Assembly: GCF_041381155.1 (NCBI RefSeq)
Contig: NC_091141.1
Location: 21,782,828 to 21,846,827 of the forward strand
DNA length: 64,000 bases
Direction: 5' to 3'
Source of the DNA: Argopecten irradians
Lineage: Eukaryota > Mollusca > Bivalvia > Pectinida > Pectinidae
A program made the position numbers and the translations under genes. The notes below the pieces were generated by a model. It saw only the letters and a program-made list of their open reading frames with translations. It was not told where the DNA came from and ran no database searches. Positions within the stretch are counted from its first letter, which is position 1, and the number at the start of each line of letters is the position of its first letter. This document shows positions 26,801 to 34,600 of this stretch, piece after piece.

Positions 26801-28638
26801 ACCTCATTTGTCTACTTCGGTTGAAAAATGTTAATGTTATGACTATTTTTCAATTTTTAGTGAAATTCGAGATGGCGGCCATCTTGATGACGTCATAACC
26901 GGAAGTTCATCCCAACTTATGCAATGTTAACATTTGGATTTGTGATCAGTGGGTCATAAGGGTTCAGAAAAATATTGGTTCGGAGGTTTGGGGGGGGTGC
27001 ATGTGGGACCCTCCTAGCCCATGGCCTAACTATTTACCTTCGTACTTTACGCACGTCATTTGCCCTACAGGTAGGGCGTTAGAATTGTACCTGATGCCCC
27101 TATTGCATGATCGTAAAAGGCGACTAAATTTAGGATATTATCTTTTCTCTTCATAAGTAAGTTTTTTTTTTCTAACATCTCTCTTTAAGCGCTTGCCCCT
27201 GTGAGGTAGATTCTGGATTCTGGCCCCGGGTCAAAGCACACCGAAGCCTATAAAAGTTTCTGCTCCTGCTGAGCGCTCAGCATTTAGGGAGTAGGACGAC
27301 TGGTTCGCCTGTTGTCAATATAATGTGACCGGATGGGATGTGTTGCTTGGTGTCTTCGGCAGCATGCTCCTATAGCACTATTCCACATCTGCAAGAAGAC
27401 ACAACACAAACATATCGCCGTGTCCTAAAACATGCACCTCGCACTACATACACGCTGCACACCGCATACACGGGAGGCCGTCCTTACATGACCCCGACTG
27501 TTAATACAACGTTAACCAATTAAAAATAAATCGCACGTCGTTTTGAGATCTCGAAACTCACGTATTTTATGATATGCAGAGGCGGACTCATGACACTATT
27601 ACTATTTAAGGTGGAGTCGTCTTTAAGTTATACATTAAATATTACTGTATAATTACTCTATTACACCAGGCGAGGCCTACAAGTTGGTATGATCAATGGT
27701 CCTGATTACTGCCCACCAGCTGAAGAAACAATTAACCCCAAGGTCAAGGTCGCTGACACAATGAAACCCATGACTAAGGTCGCTGATAATAAAATTAACA
27801 AATCTGTCTACGATATACACATGTTAAAAGACGAAATAAAAAACGCTTTCCCAGTATCCATGATGGTGAGTAATTTATTTTCTGATATTCTGTTTTAACG
27901 TAGTGTCTCTGGGGTTTGATGTGATTCCCTTTGTTTCAACAATACGTTAAAAATGAAATACTAAATTAAGAGTCAGTCTTTTTCATATTATCATAGACGA
28001 GAACTTTAAAAATTTGTAGTTTTATTCAGCAATTTTATCAACTTTTTTATATGATTTCATATTAAGATACAACTTTAATCAATTCTAAATGTACGTGTTA
28101 TTTCACATTTTGATTTATCTATGTTTGTCTGTATCTATTTGCAGGACAACAGAAATCAGAAGGCCCGACTTAAAGCACAGGAGGTAAATATGAAATGTTT
28201 TAAGTAATTTCTAACAAAGTTTTTTGTTCATTTCGTATTCTTTAAAACTTCGAACTCGTCTTATCATGATTTTTCACAATAATAGGGATATTGCAATATT
28301 GTTTATCTATCAATTGCCAATCTATTTCAAATCATTGATATGTGAACAAAACAGTATTGAAATGACATATATCCAGCTATAAAACTTGTTTTATAATTCA
28401 TTATGTTACGTTGTGTTGAATATTTGCCTAGATACATTCTATGTATATACTTCATATTATATTAACTATTCACATACGAAGCAAAATATCTAAAAAAAAA
28501 TTGCTATTTCTGTTACAGGAGACCGTGTTGACCATTTTCTTGCTCCTCCCTTTCCTCTTGTTTACCTTAATGCTGTGCTTTATAAAGATACGACGGTATA
28601 AAATCTTAGGGAGATTTAAGCATTACTGTAACCGTTAA
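14313..28638 (+). CDS. membrane-anchored GH20 beta-N-acetylhexosaminidase, 14 coding exons, 706 aa
   Basis: Predicted to remove terminal beta-linked GlcNAc/GalNAc from glycans. Coding exons: 14313-14874, 15126-15235, 15803-15913, 16213-16314, 17228-17333, 17980-18187, 19429-19539, 20317-20407, 20754-20922, 21555-21645 (or its twin 22210-22300), 22678-22782, 27670-27865, 28145-28183, 28519-28638. All junctions are GT-AG and keep frame. Order: signal peptide (about residues 1-19), N-terminal domain, GH20 barrel with R241, HWHIVDD (273-279), PGH, catalytic D393-E394 in GGDEV, W477, W499-Y500, W540 and E542. These match the human HEXA/HEXB active site. Human HEXA and HEXB are soluble and lysosomal and end soon after the conserved C-terminal Cys region. 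This protein adds a linker and a membrane segment (about 671-689) with a basic tail. Family assignment is firm. HEXA- versus HEXB-type orthology is not resolved, so no symbol is given. Confidence 0.93.
15126..15235 (+). CDS. hexosaminidase exon: [15 protein letters not shown]
   Basis: It encodes the strongly conserved segment that leads into the GH20 catalytic barrel; human HEXA has nearly the same residues ([16 protein letters not shown]). Phase 1 in, phase 0 out, with a GTAAAA donor. Confidence 0.93.
15803..15913 (+). CDS. hexosaminidase exon: substrate-binding Arg
   Basis: It encodes [20 protein letters not shown]241 aligns with human HEXA R178, the residue that binds the non-reducing sugar. 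The exon is 111 nt, phase 0 on both sides. Confidence 0.94.
16213..16314 (+). CDS. hexosaminidase exon: HWHIVDD
   Basis: It encodes [18 protein letters not shown], matching the GH20 barrel strand that carries the active-site Asp. The exon is 102 nt, phase 0 on both sides, with the acceptor TTTGCAG and donor GTAAGA. Confidence 0.95.
17228..17333 (+). CDS. hexosaminidase exon: [18 protein letters not shown]
   Basis: It encodes the conserved barrel strand ending at the PGH motif, whose Gly codon is split across the junction with the next exon (phase 1). Confidence 0.94.
17980..18187 (+). CDS. hexosaminidase exon: catalytic GGDE
   Basis: It encodes the His of PGH, a NNTY sequon (human HEXA has the same NNTY), and [10 protein letters not shown] with catalytic D393-E394. 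The donor splits the Trp codon (TG, phase 2). An 18-bp minisatellite begins about 30 bp into the following intron. Confidence 0.95.
18218..18436. repeat. 18-bp minisatellite in the intron after the catalytic exon
   Basis: About a dozen units of GCTTTGAAGCACTCACTG with point changes. Because 18 is a multiple of 3, both strands give open frames of repeated residues that should not be called genes. Confidence 0.9.
18780..19265. repeat. dispersed invertebrate repeat with GTCTGTC run and about 155-bp internal units
   Basis: A GGAGGGGATTATAGTGATTG leader and a CTGTCTGTCC run are followed by three diverged units. Each contains GTTTCCGGATGATAACTT-like, TCAAACTTCACACAATGGT-like and GGGGTCAAAAGGTCA-like parts (starts near 18885, 19040 and 19195). 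I know similar sequences as common intergenic and intronic repeats in invertebrates. No coding capacity. Confidence 0.65.
19429..19539 (+). CDS. hexosaminidase exon: [10 protein letters not shown]
   Basis: It completes the split Trp codon and continues RTNPGIQKF, matching human WKSNPEIQDF. It ends in CATCG (phase 2) at a GTAAAT donor. The last 9 nt of this exon and its donor form the first unit of the 42-bp minisatellite that follows. Confidence 0.92.
19531..20082 (+). repeat. 42-bp minisatellite containing 13 copies of the exon-end/splice-donor sequence
   Basis: CGTACATCGGTAAAT-like sequences start at 19531, 19573, 19615, 19657, 19699, 19747, 19789, 19831, 19873, 19915, 19957, 19999 and 20041. 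All steps are 42 bp except one of 48. The first copy is the real exon end and donor. Twelve of the 13 keep GTAAAT; the copy at 19657 has GCTAAAT. Confidence 0.95.
20317..20407 (+). CDS. hexosaminidase exon: [12 protein letters not shown]
   Basis: Acceptor TTTAATAG. It encodes VMMWNEVF, the counterpart of human VVWQEVF. The exon completes the Arg codon left by the previous exon and ends in phase 0 at GTAATT. The longer ORF across 20228-20689 is readthrough of both flanking introns. Confidence 0.92.
20754..20922 (+). CDS. hexosaminidase exon: TIIHVW and ECWYLDKV
   Basis: It encodes W477 (human HEXA W392), then W499-Y500-L501-D502-K503. Y500 aligns with the substrate-contacting HEXA Y421. At the next substrate-selecting positions HEXA has Asn-Arg and HEXB has Asp-Leu; here it is Asp-Lys. 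Phase 0 in, phase 1 out. Confidence 0.94.
20943..21196 (+). mobile_element. SINE-B copy, 3' half, in a hexosaminidase intron
   Basis: It contains ATAATGTGACCGGG, GATATAGCACTATAAAA, the CCGCAGTCTCCCAAAA block and the tail GGCTGTTAATCGGACGTTAA followed by AAAC/AACT repeats. It lies in sense orientation 20 bp after the preceding exon. Confidence 0.82.
21555..21645 (+). CDS. hexosaminidase exon, copy 1: [10 protein letters not shown]
   Basis: It encodes [11 protein letters not shown] with W540 and E542, matching human W460 and E462 of the active site. The exon is 91 nt, phase 1 in and phase 2 out, with acceptor GTCTCCAG and donor GTATGT. Confidence 0.92.
22210..22300 (+). CDS. hexosaminidase exon, copy 2 (identical twin)
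   Basis: Every one of the 91 bases equals copy 1, as do its splice sites. Only one copy can be used: splicing copy 1 to copy 2 gives TGG ACA CGA ACA GCG TGA, a stop after five codons. Confidence 0.88.
22678..22782 (+). CDS. hexosaminidase exon: [13 protein letters not shown]
   Basis: It encodes [18 protein letters not shown] followed by a Cys-containing basic stretch. Human HEXA has PRAGAVAERLWS here. Phase 2 in and out, with donor GTAAGT. Confidence 0.94.
22810..23071. mobile_element. hairpin MITE 28 bp after an exon donor
   Basis: The left arm starts TATCCAAATTGAATAACAAT and the right arm ends ATTGTTATTCAATTTGGATA. About 85 bp of each arm pair almost perfectly, through the TCTTAATGTTCTCTTCCGAA and GGTAGATTATATGACTC segments. 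The loop contains CTCGGCAAGCCTCGG. Confidence 0.9.
23085..23235. repeat. dispersed repeat, also at 61540-61665
   Basis: Shared parts include the GCCTGTGATTGGTTCAGATTT-like, CAGTTTTACTATGAGATA and CCTGGAGTATCGAGG-like segments, in the same orientation as the distal copy. Non-coding. Confidence 0.65.
23806..23840. promoter_or_regulatory. ETS + CRE + YY1-like motif cluster, left arm of the foldback element
   Basis: ACTTCCGGT (23806-23814), TGACGTCA (23817-23824) and AAGATGGCCGCCAT (23827-23840). A second, weaker copy in the same arm has the CRE at 24178-24185 with GGTTCCGG in place of the ETS core and GGCCACCAT in place of the YY1 core. Confidence 0.55.
26519..26551. promoter_or_regulatory. weaker copy of the motif cluster, right arm
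   Basis: ATGGTGGCCATCTT, TGACGTCA (26535-26542) and ACCGGAACT. The YY1-like and ETS-like parts are each one base off the better copies. Confidence 0.45.
26872..26906. promoter_or_regulatory. YY1 + CRE + ETS-like motif cluster, right arm outer copy
   Basis: ATGGCGGCCATCTT (26872-26885), TGACGTCA (26888-26895) and ACCGGAAGT (26898-26906), with the same spacing as at 4371-4405. Confidence 0.55.
27058..27531 (+). mobile_element. near full-length SINE-B, 8-bp target duplication
   Basis: Flanked by CGCACGTC at 27050-27057 and 27532-27539. The head is CAGGTAGGGCGTTAGAATTG, then ATTGCATGATCGTAAAAGGC, CCTATAAAAGTTTCTGCTCC, ATAATGTGACCGGATGGGAT, CCGTCCTTACATGACC and a degraded CTGTTAATACAACGTTAA tail. 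The last part is the same 3' end as in the tRNA-derived SINE at 41351-41566. Its own head does not look like a clear tRNA. Confidence 0.82.
27670..27865 (+). CDS. hexosaminidase exon: end of GH20 domain and linker
   Basis: It begins RRGLQVG and includes GPDYCPP, whose Cys matches the C-terminal Cys of human HEXA (RRGVQ ... GFC). The following 45 or so residues have no counterpart in HEXA: a Lys-rich linker with two KVAD motifs and an amphipathic stretch. Phase 2 in, phase 0 out, donor GTGAGT. Confidence 0.9.
28145..28183 (+). CDS. hexosaminidase 39-nt linker exon
   Basis: Acceptor ATTTGCAG, donor GTAAAT, phase 0 on both sides. It encodes [13 protein letters not shown], a charged segment just before the membrane anchor. 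Because it is 13 codons in phase 0 it could be skipped without a frameshift. Confidence 0.82.
28519..28638 (+). CDS. hexosaminidase last exon: transmembrane anchor
   Basis: Acceptor TCTGTTACAG. It encodes one hydrophobic segment ([20 protein letters not shown], residues 670-689), then a basic tail KIRRYK and a TAA stop. With the N-terminal signal peptide this predicts a type I membrane protein with the catalytic domain in the lumen or outside the cell and about 17 cytoplasmic residues. Confidence 0.88.
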   Translation, partial: ETVLTIFLLLPFLLFTLMLCFIKIRRYKILGRFKHYCNR

Positions 28639-28721
28639 AATAGAGAAATACCTATGTTATAAATATGATATGTAGAATTATTATTATGTTGACTTTTTTT
28701 CTGTCATGTTATTTTTGTCAA

Positions 28722-28727
28722 ATTAAA
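28722..28727 (+). promoter_or_regulatory. candidate poly(A) signal ATTAAA of the hexosaminidase gene
   Basis: ATTAAA lies 84 nt after the stop codon and is followed by T-rich sequence. Confidence 0.5.
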
Positions 28728-30474
28728 GTATTTTTTGTTACGTTTCGTTTTCTTTTTACATATACAAATAGTAAAAAAGAACATTAAGTATCGCATAACA
28801 ACACCAAACAAAAACCGCTACTTTTCATACAACAACTTATTGTATAACAAATATATCGATACACTTTTCGCATAGTTTATAGCATCGGGGAACTTCTAAA
28901 GCAGTGTCCTTTCTACCAAAGAAGCATCTAGCTGTAATTCAAAAACAAAATGAAACAGAATGTATATGATGCTAGTGTATACAATGTAATAATATTAACA
29001 CAGGTATATGCGAGCGTATTATAAAAATTTAAAATTATAAGATGCTAACCAACGGACGTTTTATCGCCAATCATTTCTATTTCATGTGTAGTTAGAATAA
29101 GTATTTTTTACCTATAGTCCTCTTCGCTTAACAACAGCTTAGGAGGGCATAGCGTATATATAACACAACATAGATGAAATTTTACATTTCTTTTAATATT
29201 TTAATATCATACTAATCTCGCACAGTATTAAGACACATATATGTACATAACATAAAAAAGGATTTGATGAAATTATTCAACATTCATGATTTGTATATAT
29301 AGATGCAGTTGGACCACTCCGTATGCACCACACGTCACAATCTGTAAAAATATATGATATGCATCACTTTTACATCTCACAAAGATTGATATATCACAGA
29401 GACGCTTTAATTGATTCACTTTGTAAACCACCTTGTTCTAAACATTGTGGTAGTTATCTCCCTTTAATCTGAATACTGTAAATGAAACATTTCAATTTGA
29501 AACTCGACTATTATCGTGTTTATTACGACACGTTCCATACACAAGCACCAGAATATCTTATATTATGCCCTAATATTGTATGGAAAGGGCTTAATATAAG
29601 TTGGAAAAACTTGTGCCCAATCCTATTGTACATATTTGATACAATAATATATGTTTAAACTAAACTATAAACATTAGACATCGCACAGCTTTTCTGACAG
29701 TGAAGTTGACTAGCACCACCCTGATCCCGACAACGTATGGAATGTTTATAAAATGTACATAAAAAAGGAAAAAATAAAGACTTTGGTTAATTGTTAGGGT
29801 CACGTTTTTGTGGCCTTAAATTTTATTTTTTAATTAAACTAACTACCTGTCTATATAAACTGAAAACGAAAAATATTCTTAGCATGTTTATATTAGGAAG
29901 TACTATATCAAGACACGTGTGCACTGAGGGCAGAAATTCGATAGGAAAATTCAAGTTCAGTAGAGCATCAGAATATATATTGAGTATGACTTAATATGAA
30001 ACGCATATCACCGGATTAATTAAGATATCTATGCCACAATTAAACATTTTACCTGACAAAGGGATGCAGCACAATCCCAAAACGAACAAAACAGTATCCG
30101 CTGACAAACAATATTAGAACAAAGAAGTTGTGGAAAACGGTATTGTAAAAGCGAGTGCTTCTCATATCTTTATGAAAATTGTGGAATTTGTTTTTGTAAA
30201 TTTCACTTCCATACATCCTGTTTGGACGTGAATCAGTTACATTTGTAAAAAGATTGATAAGGTCCCGTTGTCTTATAATAAGTATGTATATATTAACAGA
30301 TGCTTCGGGAAATCGGGCGAGGTTACATATTCGCCGTTTTTATAACCATCATCCATACTTGATGAATTCTTGATAGAGAAGATTTCACTTTATAGATAAA
30401 TCTTAGCTAGAGTTCAATTTCATTTCTTTCATAGAAGATAATAAATAGAGAATTATCAAAATTATGTATTTATG
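28728..30474. other. intergenic region between convergent genes
   Basis: AT-rich, with no supported exon and no repeat family recognised. It must contain the 3' untranslated end of the minus-strand glycosyltransferase, whose poly(A) signal I could not place. Confidence 0.45.
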
Positions 30475-31628
30475 TCACGTTACAAAGACAGCTATATCCC
30501 GTATAATTAGCCAGCCAGTTTGACTACTGATTACAACTATAGCTATACATTTGATACCTGGCGGAATTTTACTCCCTATAATTTCAGAGTCAAATTCCCC
30601 TGCCACAAAGTTTCCCAGGAGGTGCCCTTTTAAATGGCACGGTTCTGATTCACCAACCCTAACACTGCCCGTGATAAGTGAATCTTTTCTATTTTTAGCG
30701 TCTCCGGTAGAAATTATAATTTTCTTTATCGTCATAGGCCATCTGTATACAATTTCATAGAAGCTACGTTTGCGTGGGTCTGTGGCCCAGAAAAATGACG
30801 ATGAATGGTTATATGCATGTCCTGGGCCATATCCCGCAGCCCAATTCATATTGGTAAGAATAGATGCTTTAGGGTTATCTCCCTTTGGTACTTCTATGAT
30901 AGGCAGATCAGCCTCACCGAACCCTTTGAACTTTTTATCAACAGAAGGCATCATCTTGTGTTCCAATGAAGACCACTTCCCCATATGTTGAAACAGTGAT
31001 GGCGATGAATGAATTGGCGCGTTTTGTCCCAATATCCTAAAAACATGGCCTAACAGCAGATCACATGGCTTAGAGTCGTAGTATGCCAGTAACGTATGTG
31101 CTAATCGTTCAATATGCACAGAGCGAAAAAGCTTTCCTATAAAACCTAATTCTGTAAATTCTAAACAAATCCAAAAACGCTTTGTCTTATTCACAAATGT
31201 TTCTATGTCCTCTACGAAATGTTGTGCACATACAACATCATCTTCTAATTGTATATAGTACTCGGATAGGTTTTTAGAATAAAGCATCAAAAAAGCGAAA
31301 TCCAGGTTCTGTTTAGATCTCCATAACGTCCGCTCTGCAGTATCACGAATAGCACCCTTGATGGAATTCGTTTTAAAGTCTGGATAGATAGACATTGGGG
31401 CGTTCACGACTTGAATCATACCGTCTTCAAAATAATCTCTGAAATTAGCATACAGCTTCGCAGCCATCTCTTGGTTCCATGTTTCGTTGAAATCAGCAAC
31501 AAATATGACGACGGTGATTCTGGATTTCTCGTCGTCATCTGTATTATCTATGATAGATTTAATAGTTCCCATGATGTAATTACGCCCGCTCGGTCGTCTC
31601 ACGGAAGGAATTCCTAAGGTTATTACAC
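30475..31628 (-). CDS. GT54 catalytic exon (1154 nt)
   Basis: One long exon encodes residues G34 to the TGA stop at 30475-30477. It carries LGIPSVRR, VVIFVADFNETW, SKQNLDFAFL, QLEDDV, ELGFIGKLF, SLFQHMG and a C-terminal region of about 100 residues typical of this family. No frameshift or internal stop is seen, so the gene appears intact. Confidence 0.92.
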
Positions 31629-34600
31629 CTACGAACACAAACAAGAAACTCAATATCTAATACCTTTATCTTTGATAGATATTTATTATTTCAACACTCA
31701 AGGTCGGTCTATGATCAATGATTTATATGACATATGCATTCAAATCTTAATTTCATAACAACATTAAAGTGAATAGTCGGAAAAAAACCCAGTCTAAATA
31801 CGTTCATTGGCATTCCAAAAGTTCTCACATATTAATACAACGGCCAAGTTCTGCTTACGTTTCCCAGTTCTGACCATTAAAGTAAAGGAAAGTTGAAAGC
31901 ATTGAAAGCGAGGCTGCATGGAAATGTAACCACGGACATAGTCAGCCGGGAGGACGTTTTAGGATTCCTATACTTTAAATTAATTTCTTCGTACGCAGAC
32001 AGATTTTGGCGAGAGATCTTATTTTTCTATTTCATAAGAAATTATACTGGATACATTCACACCATTTTTACCGACTTTAGCCATCCTTGCCCGACTGTTC
32101 ACTTTAAAAGTATGAAAATTAAAACGATGCCGTCACATAACATTTTCTTTAATTGAAACGTTAAAATCACAATATTATTCTAAATAACTTTATTTTAGCA
32201 TTAGACTATCGTCCTATGGAATATATGGTCTATATAGATTGCAGAGCTTTGCAGACACATGTACATTGGAAGATAGTGTAATTCTTATATTTTCATCATT
32301 AACTCATTTTGGGTGTCTTTGCATGGAGATTGTTAAGTTAAGCCATGAAAACCATTTATCAAGGACGATCTAATCTACAATTTTGACGCTGATCAGATGA
32401 CGTTACCACGTCAACATTTGTAACATAATAATGGTCACATTTTAGGTGTCAGTTATACCACCATAGACTTCATTTTGCCTTGGTTATTTTATATATATGA
32501 GCATGTCGCATAATATGGAACGATCTAGGCAACATATCTCTTAACAAAAAGAGGCATTCATCACGATAACGTTTTGCTCTATTTTTAAACCACTGAAAAG
32601 GTGGGAAATTCTGTTTCTATACCGACAGAATTCTTATACTTTAGAAACACCGAGAGAACGGCGAATTAATTTGGACAAGTTCAGTATTCATACATTCAAT
32701 ATTGCTTTATTTGAGGTATAGAATACGTGAACAAAACATGTCGTCATTGTGTCACTCACTTTTCTTGTGTCGATGGTGGCCGTATAATGGAGCCGTGGAA
32801 CTCCACCAAGTCAAATTAGCATGCAAACCTACTTTCATTGTCAACGCCGACACGGAATTATATCCCGGAATAGGTGGTAAGTAAGACTTCACCATGGCAA
32901 CCTAAAATAATAGGTTATTAAATGTTGAGCAATCAACATATTGTACCTTTATGATGCATAATGTGTAAATATAGTAATACATCTCGTCAATTAACATTTG
33001 ACATTTGATTTGCATTCAAATGCTCGATCCAACAGAATAACTAATATTTGCATAACATTATCATGAAATTATAAAAAAGGACACATGTTAGAATGAAAGG
33101 TATTGATTTGATGTGAGGATAAACATAATGCCTCACTACATCACATGGGAATAATCTTTATGCTTTGATAGGCTTTGGTTATATTAACCAATATGCTCCC
33201 AGGACATGATTGTGTTAGAGGTACAGCTGAATGAAGTGTAGAGTGAACGAGAAATGTTGATATTCTAATTTAAAAAAAATCCAAACGTAATTTACACTCG
33301 TATATATTCAAAACTTCAGTCGTTTGCTTATCTTCGTTATCATGAAGTGAGTAGTATGAAATAAACGCAGTGTTCCTGCATATTATACACTGCAAAAATA
33401 TTGATGACTTTTAAGTCAAAATGAGTCGTGATAATTCCAACAGCTGCACCCACTTTGCCATGTCATCTCTGAACTATGATTTCACAGCACTTCTAGGTCA
33501 AGCCATTGGTCATTCGACGACGTAGCAATGGATTGCAGCCACTTAACATCAGAACCGATTACACTAGTGACAAATGCTAAACTATCACATTAGCGAAATC
33601 ACAGGACGACAGGTTGATTATAAGATAAAATTCCTATGGCACTAATTTTATATGAAGGTATATAGTTCCTGGAACAGTGAAGATACGTAACAAGAATACG
33701 GTAATTACTGGCCCCTATTTGTATTTTTCTCTTCTATGCCACATACCCTCTGATACTGTATCATTTTATTCGTTAACAATAAATGTATAAAGTTTATTCT
33801 AAGGGGATTAACATATCTTTAATATTTACAATTGACAATTATCGTTTACATCAATACATAATATACAAAGTATCCAGCAGCATTGGTCTGGAATGTTTTG
33901 GTTCTGATTTTGATATCTATTATCAAGATATACGATAATGTCCCTGATATGTACCCGGTGTTTTAAAATCAATAAATCGAATTCATTTCAGAAGATTAAT
34001 TTTTTTTTCTATACTTAGTCTAGCTGTTAATCATTGGCATCAATATATCAAGTATTCAATAGAATTGATTTGTGATTTTCTTTACAATTTGATTTTAATT
34101 AGCGATATACATGTGACAGAGCGCATTGTTTTACATAAATAAAAGTCACTATTTCCACTAGGAATCAACCTCGTGACCGCTAGCCGCCTTACAAGTCTAA
34201 GTTTTGCTCGATCGCGCTATATAGAAGATCTCTTTCGGGTCTTGTACTAACATTCATCGTATCTTCAGGTGACGTATATGTCATCGTTTTGATAAAGCAA
34301 GTCTCTAGAATCCATTGATATCTTCTCATATAACCGTTTAAATAGGTGGCAATTAGCACTGACATTGGCGCAGTCGTTGTCAAACACAGCTTATGAAAAC
34401 AACCTTTATTTAGACTTTGATGTAAAGCAGAGGTGTAACGTTTAGTGATGATTTATATATATATATATATATACCTTGTGCTTTGTTTCTTTTTGGTCAC
34501 AGTTACATGTTTGTTTGGCCGCTGAAAACCAAAATAATGAAATAGTTTATGATGAAGAGATCAAAAGAAAAATTCATTCAAATGAAGGATTACCACTCAG

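Larger units (their letters stand above)
23676..27028. mobile_element. complete giant foldback (palindromic) DNA transposon, 3353 bp
   Basis: The ends are TAGGCCATGGGCTAGGAGGG and its inverted copy CCCTCCTAGCCCATGGCCTA, flanked by a 3-bp ACT direct repeat (23673-23675 and 27029-27031). The inverted repeat runs almost the whole length: each arm is about 1.6 kb and the unpaired centre is about 150 bp (roughly 25260-25410). Each arm also repeats a segment of about 360 bp internally. I see no transposase; the ORFs at 25383-25676 and 25463-25717 are products of the palindrome. It fills most of the 4.9-kb intron before the linker exon of the hexosaminidase gene. The superfamily is not assigned. Confidence 0.9.
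23638..27562. mobile_element. older hairpin MITE split by later insertions
   Basis: GTTTCGAGATCTCAAAACGA at about 23641-23660 is answered by its inverted copy TCGTTTTGAGATCTCGAAAC at about 27539-27558. These look like the arms of one MITE that was later opened by the 3.35-kb foldback element and by a SINE. Confidence 0.6.

Noticed and set aside
31629..31653. Methionine start MSFLFVFVG for the glycosyltransferase
   Set aside because: These codons are the pyrimidine-rich tract and acceptor of the intron. A proper signal-anchor exon with a good start context lies at 36743-36842.
34145..34235. tRNA gene
   Set aside because: The A and B box regions are degenerate and no full cloverleaf forms. 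More likely a SINE relic.
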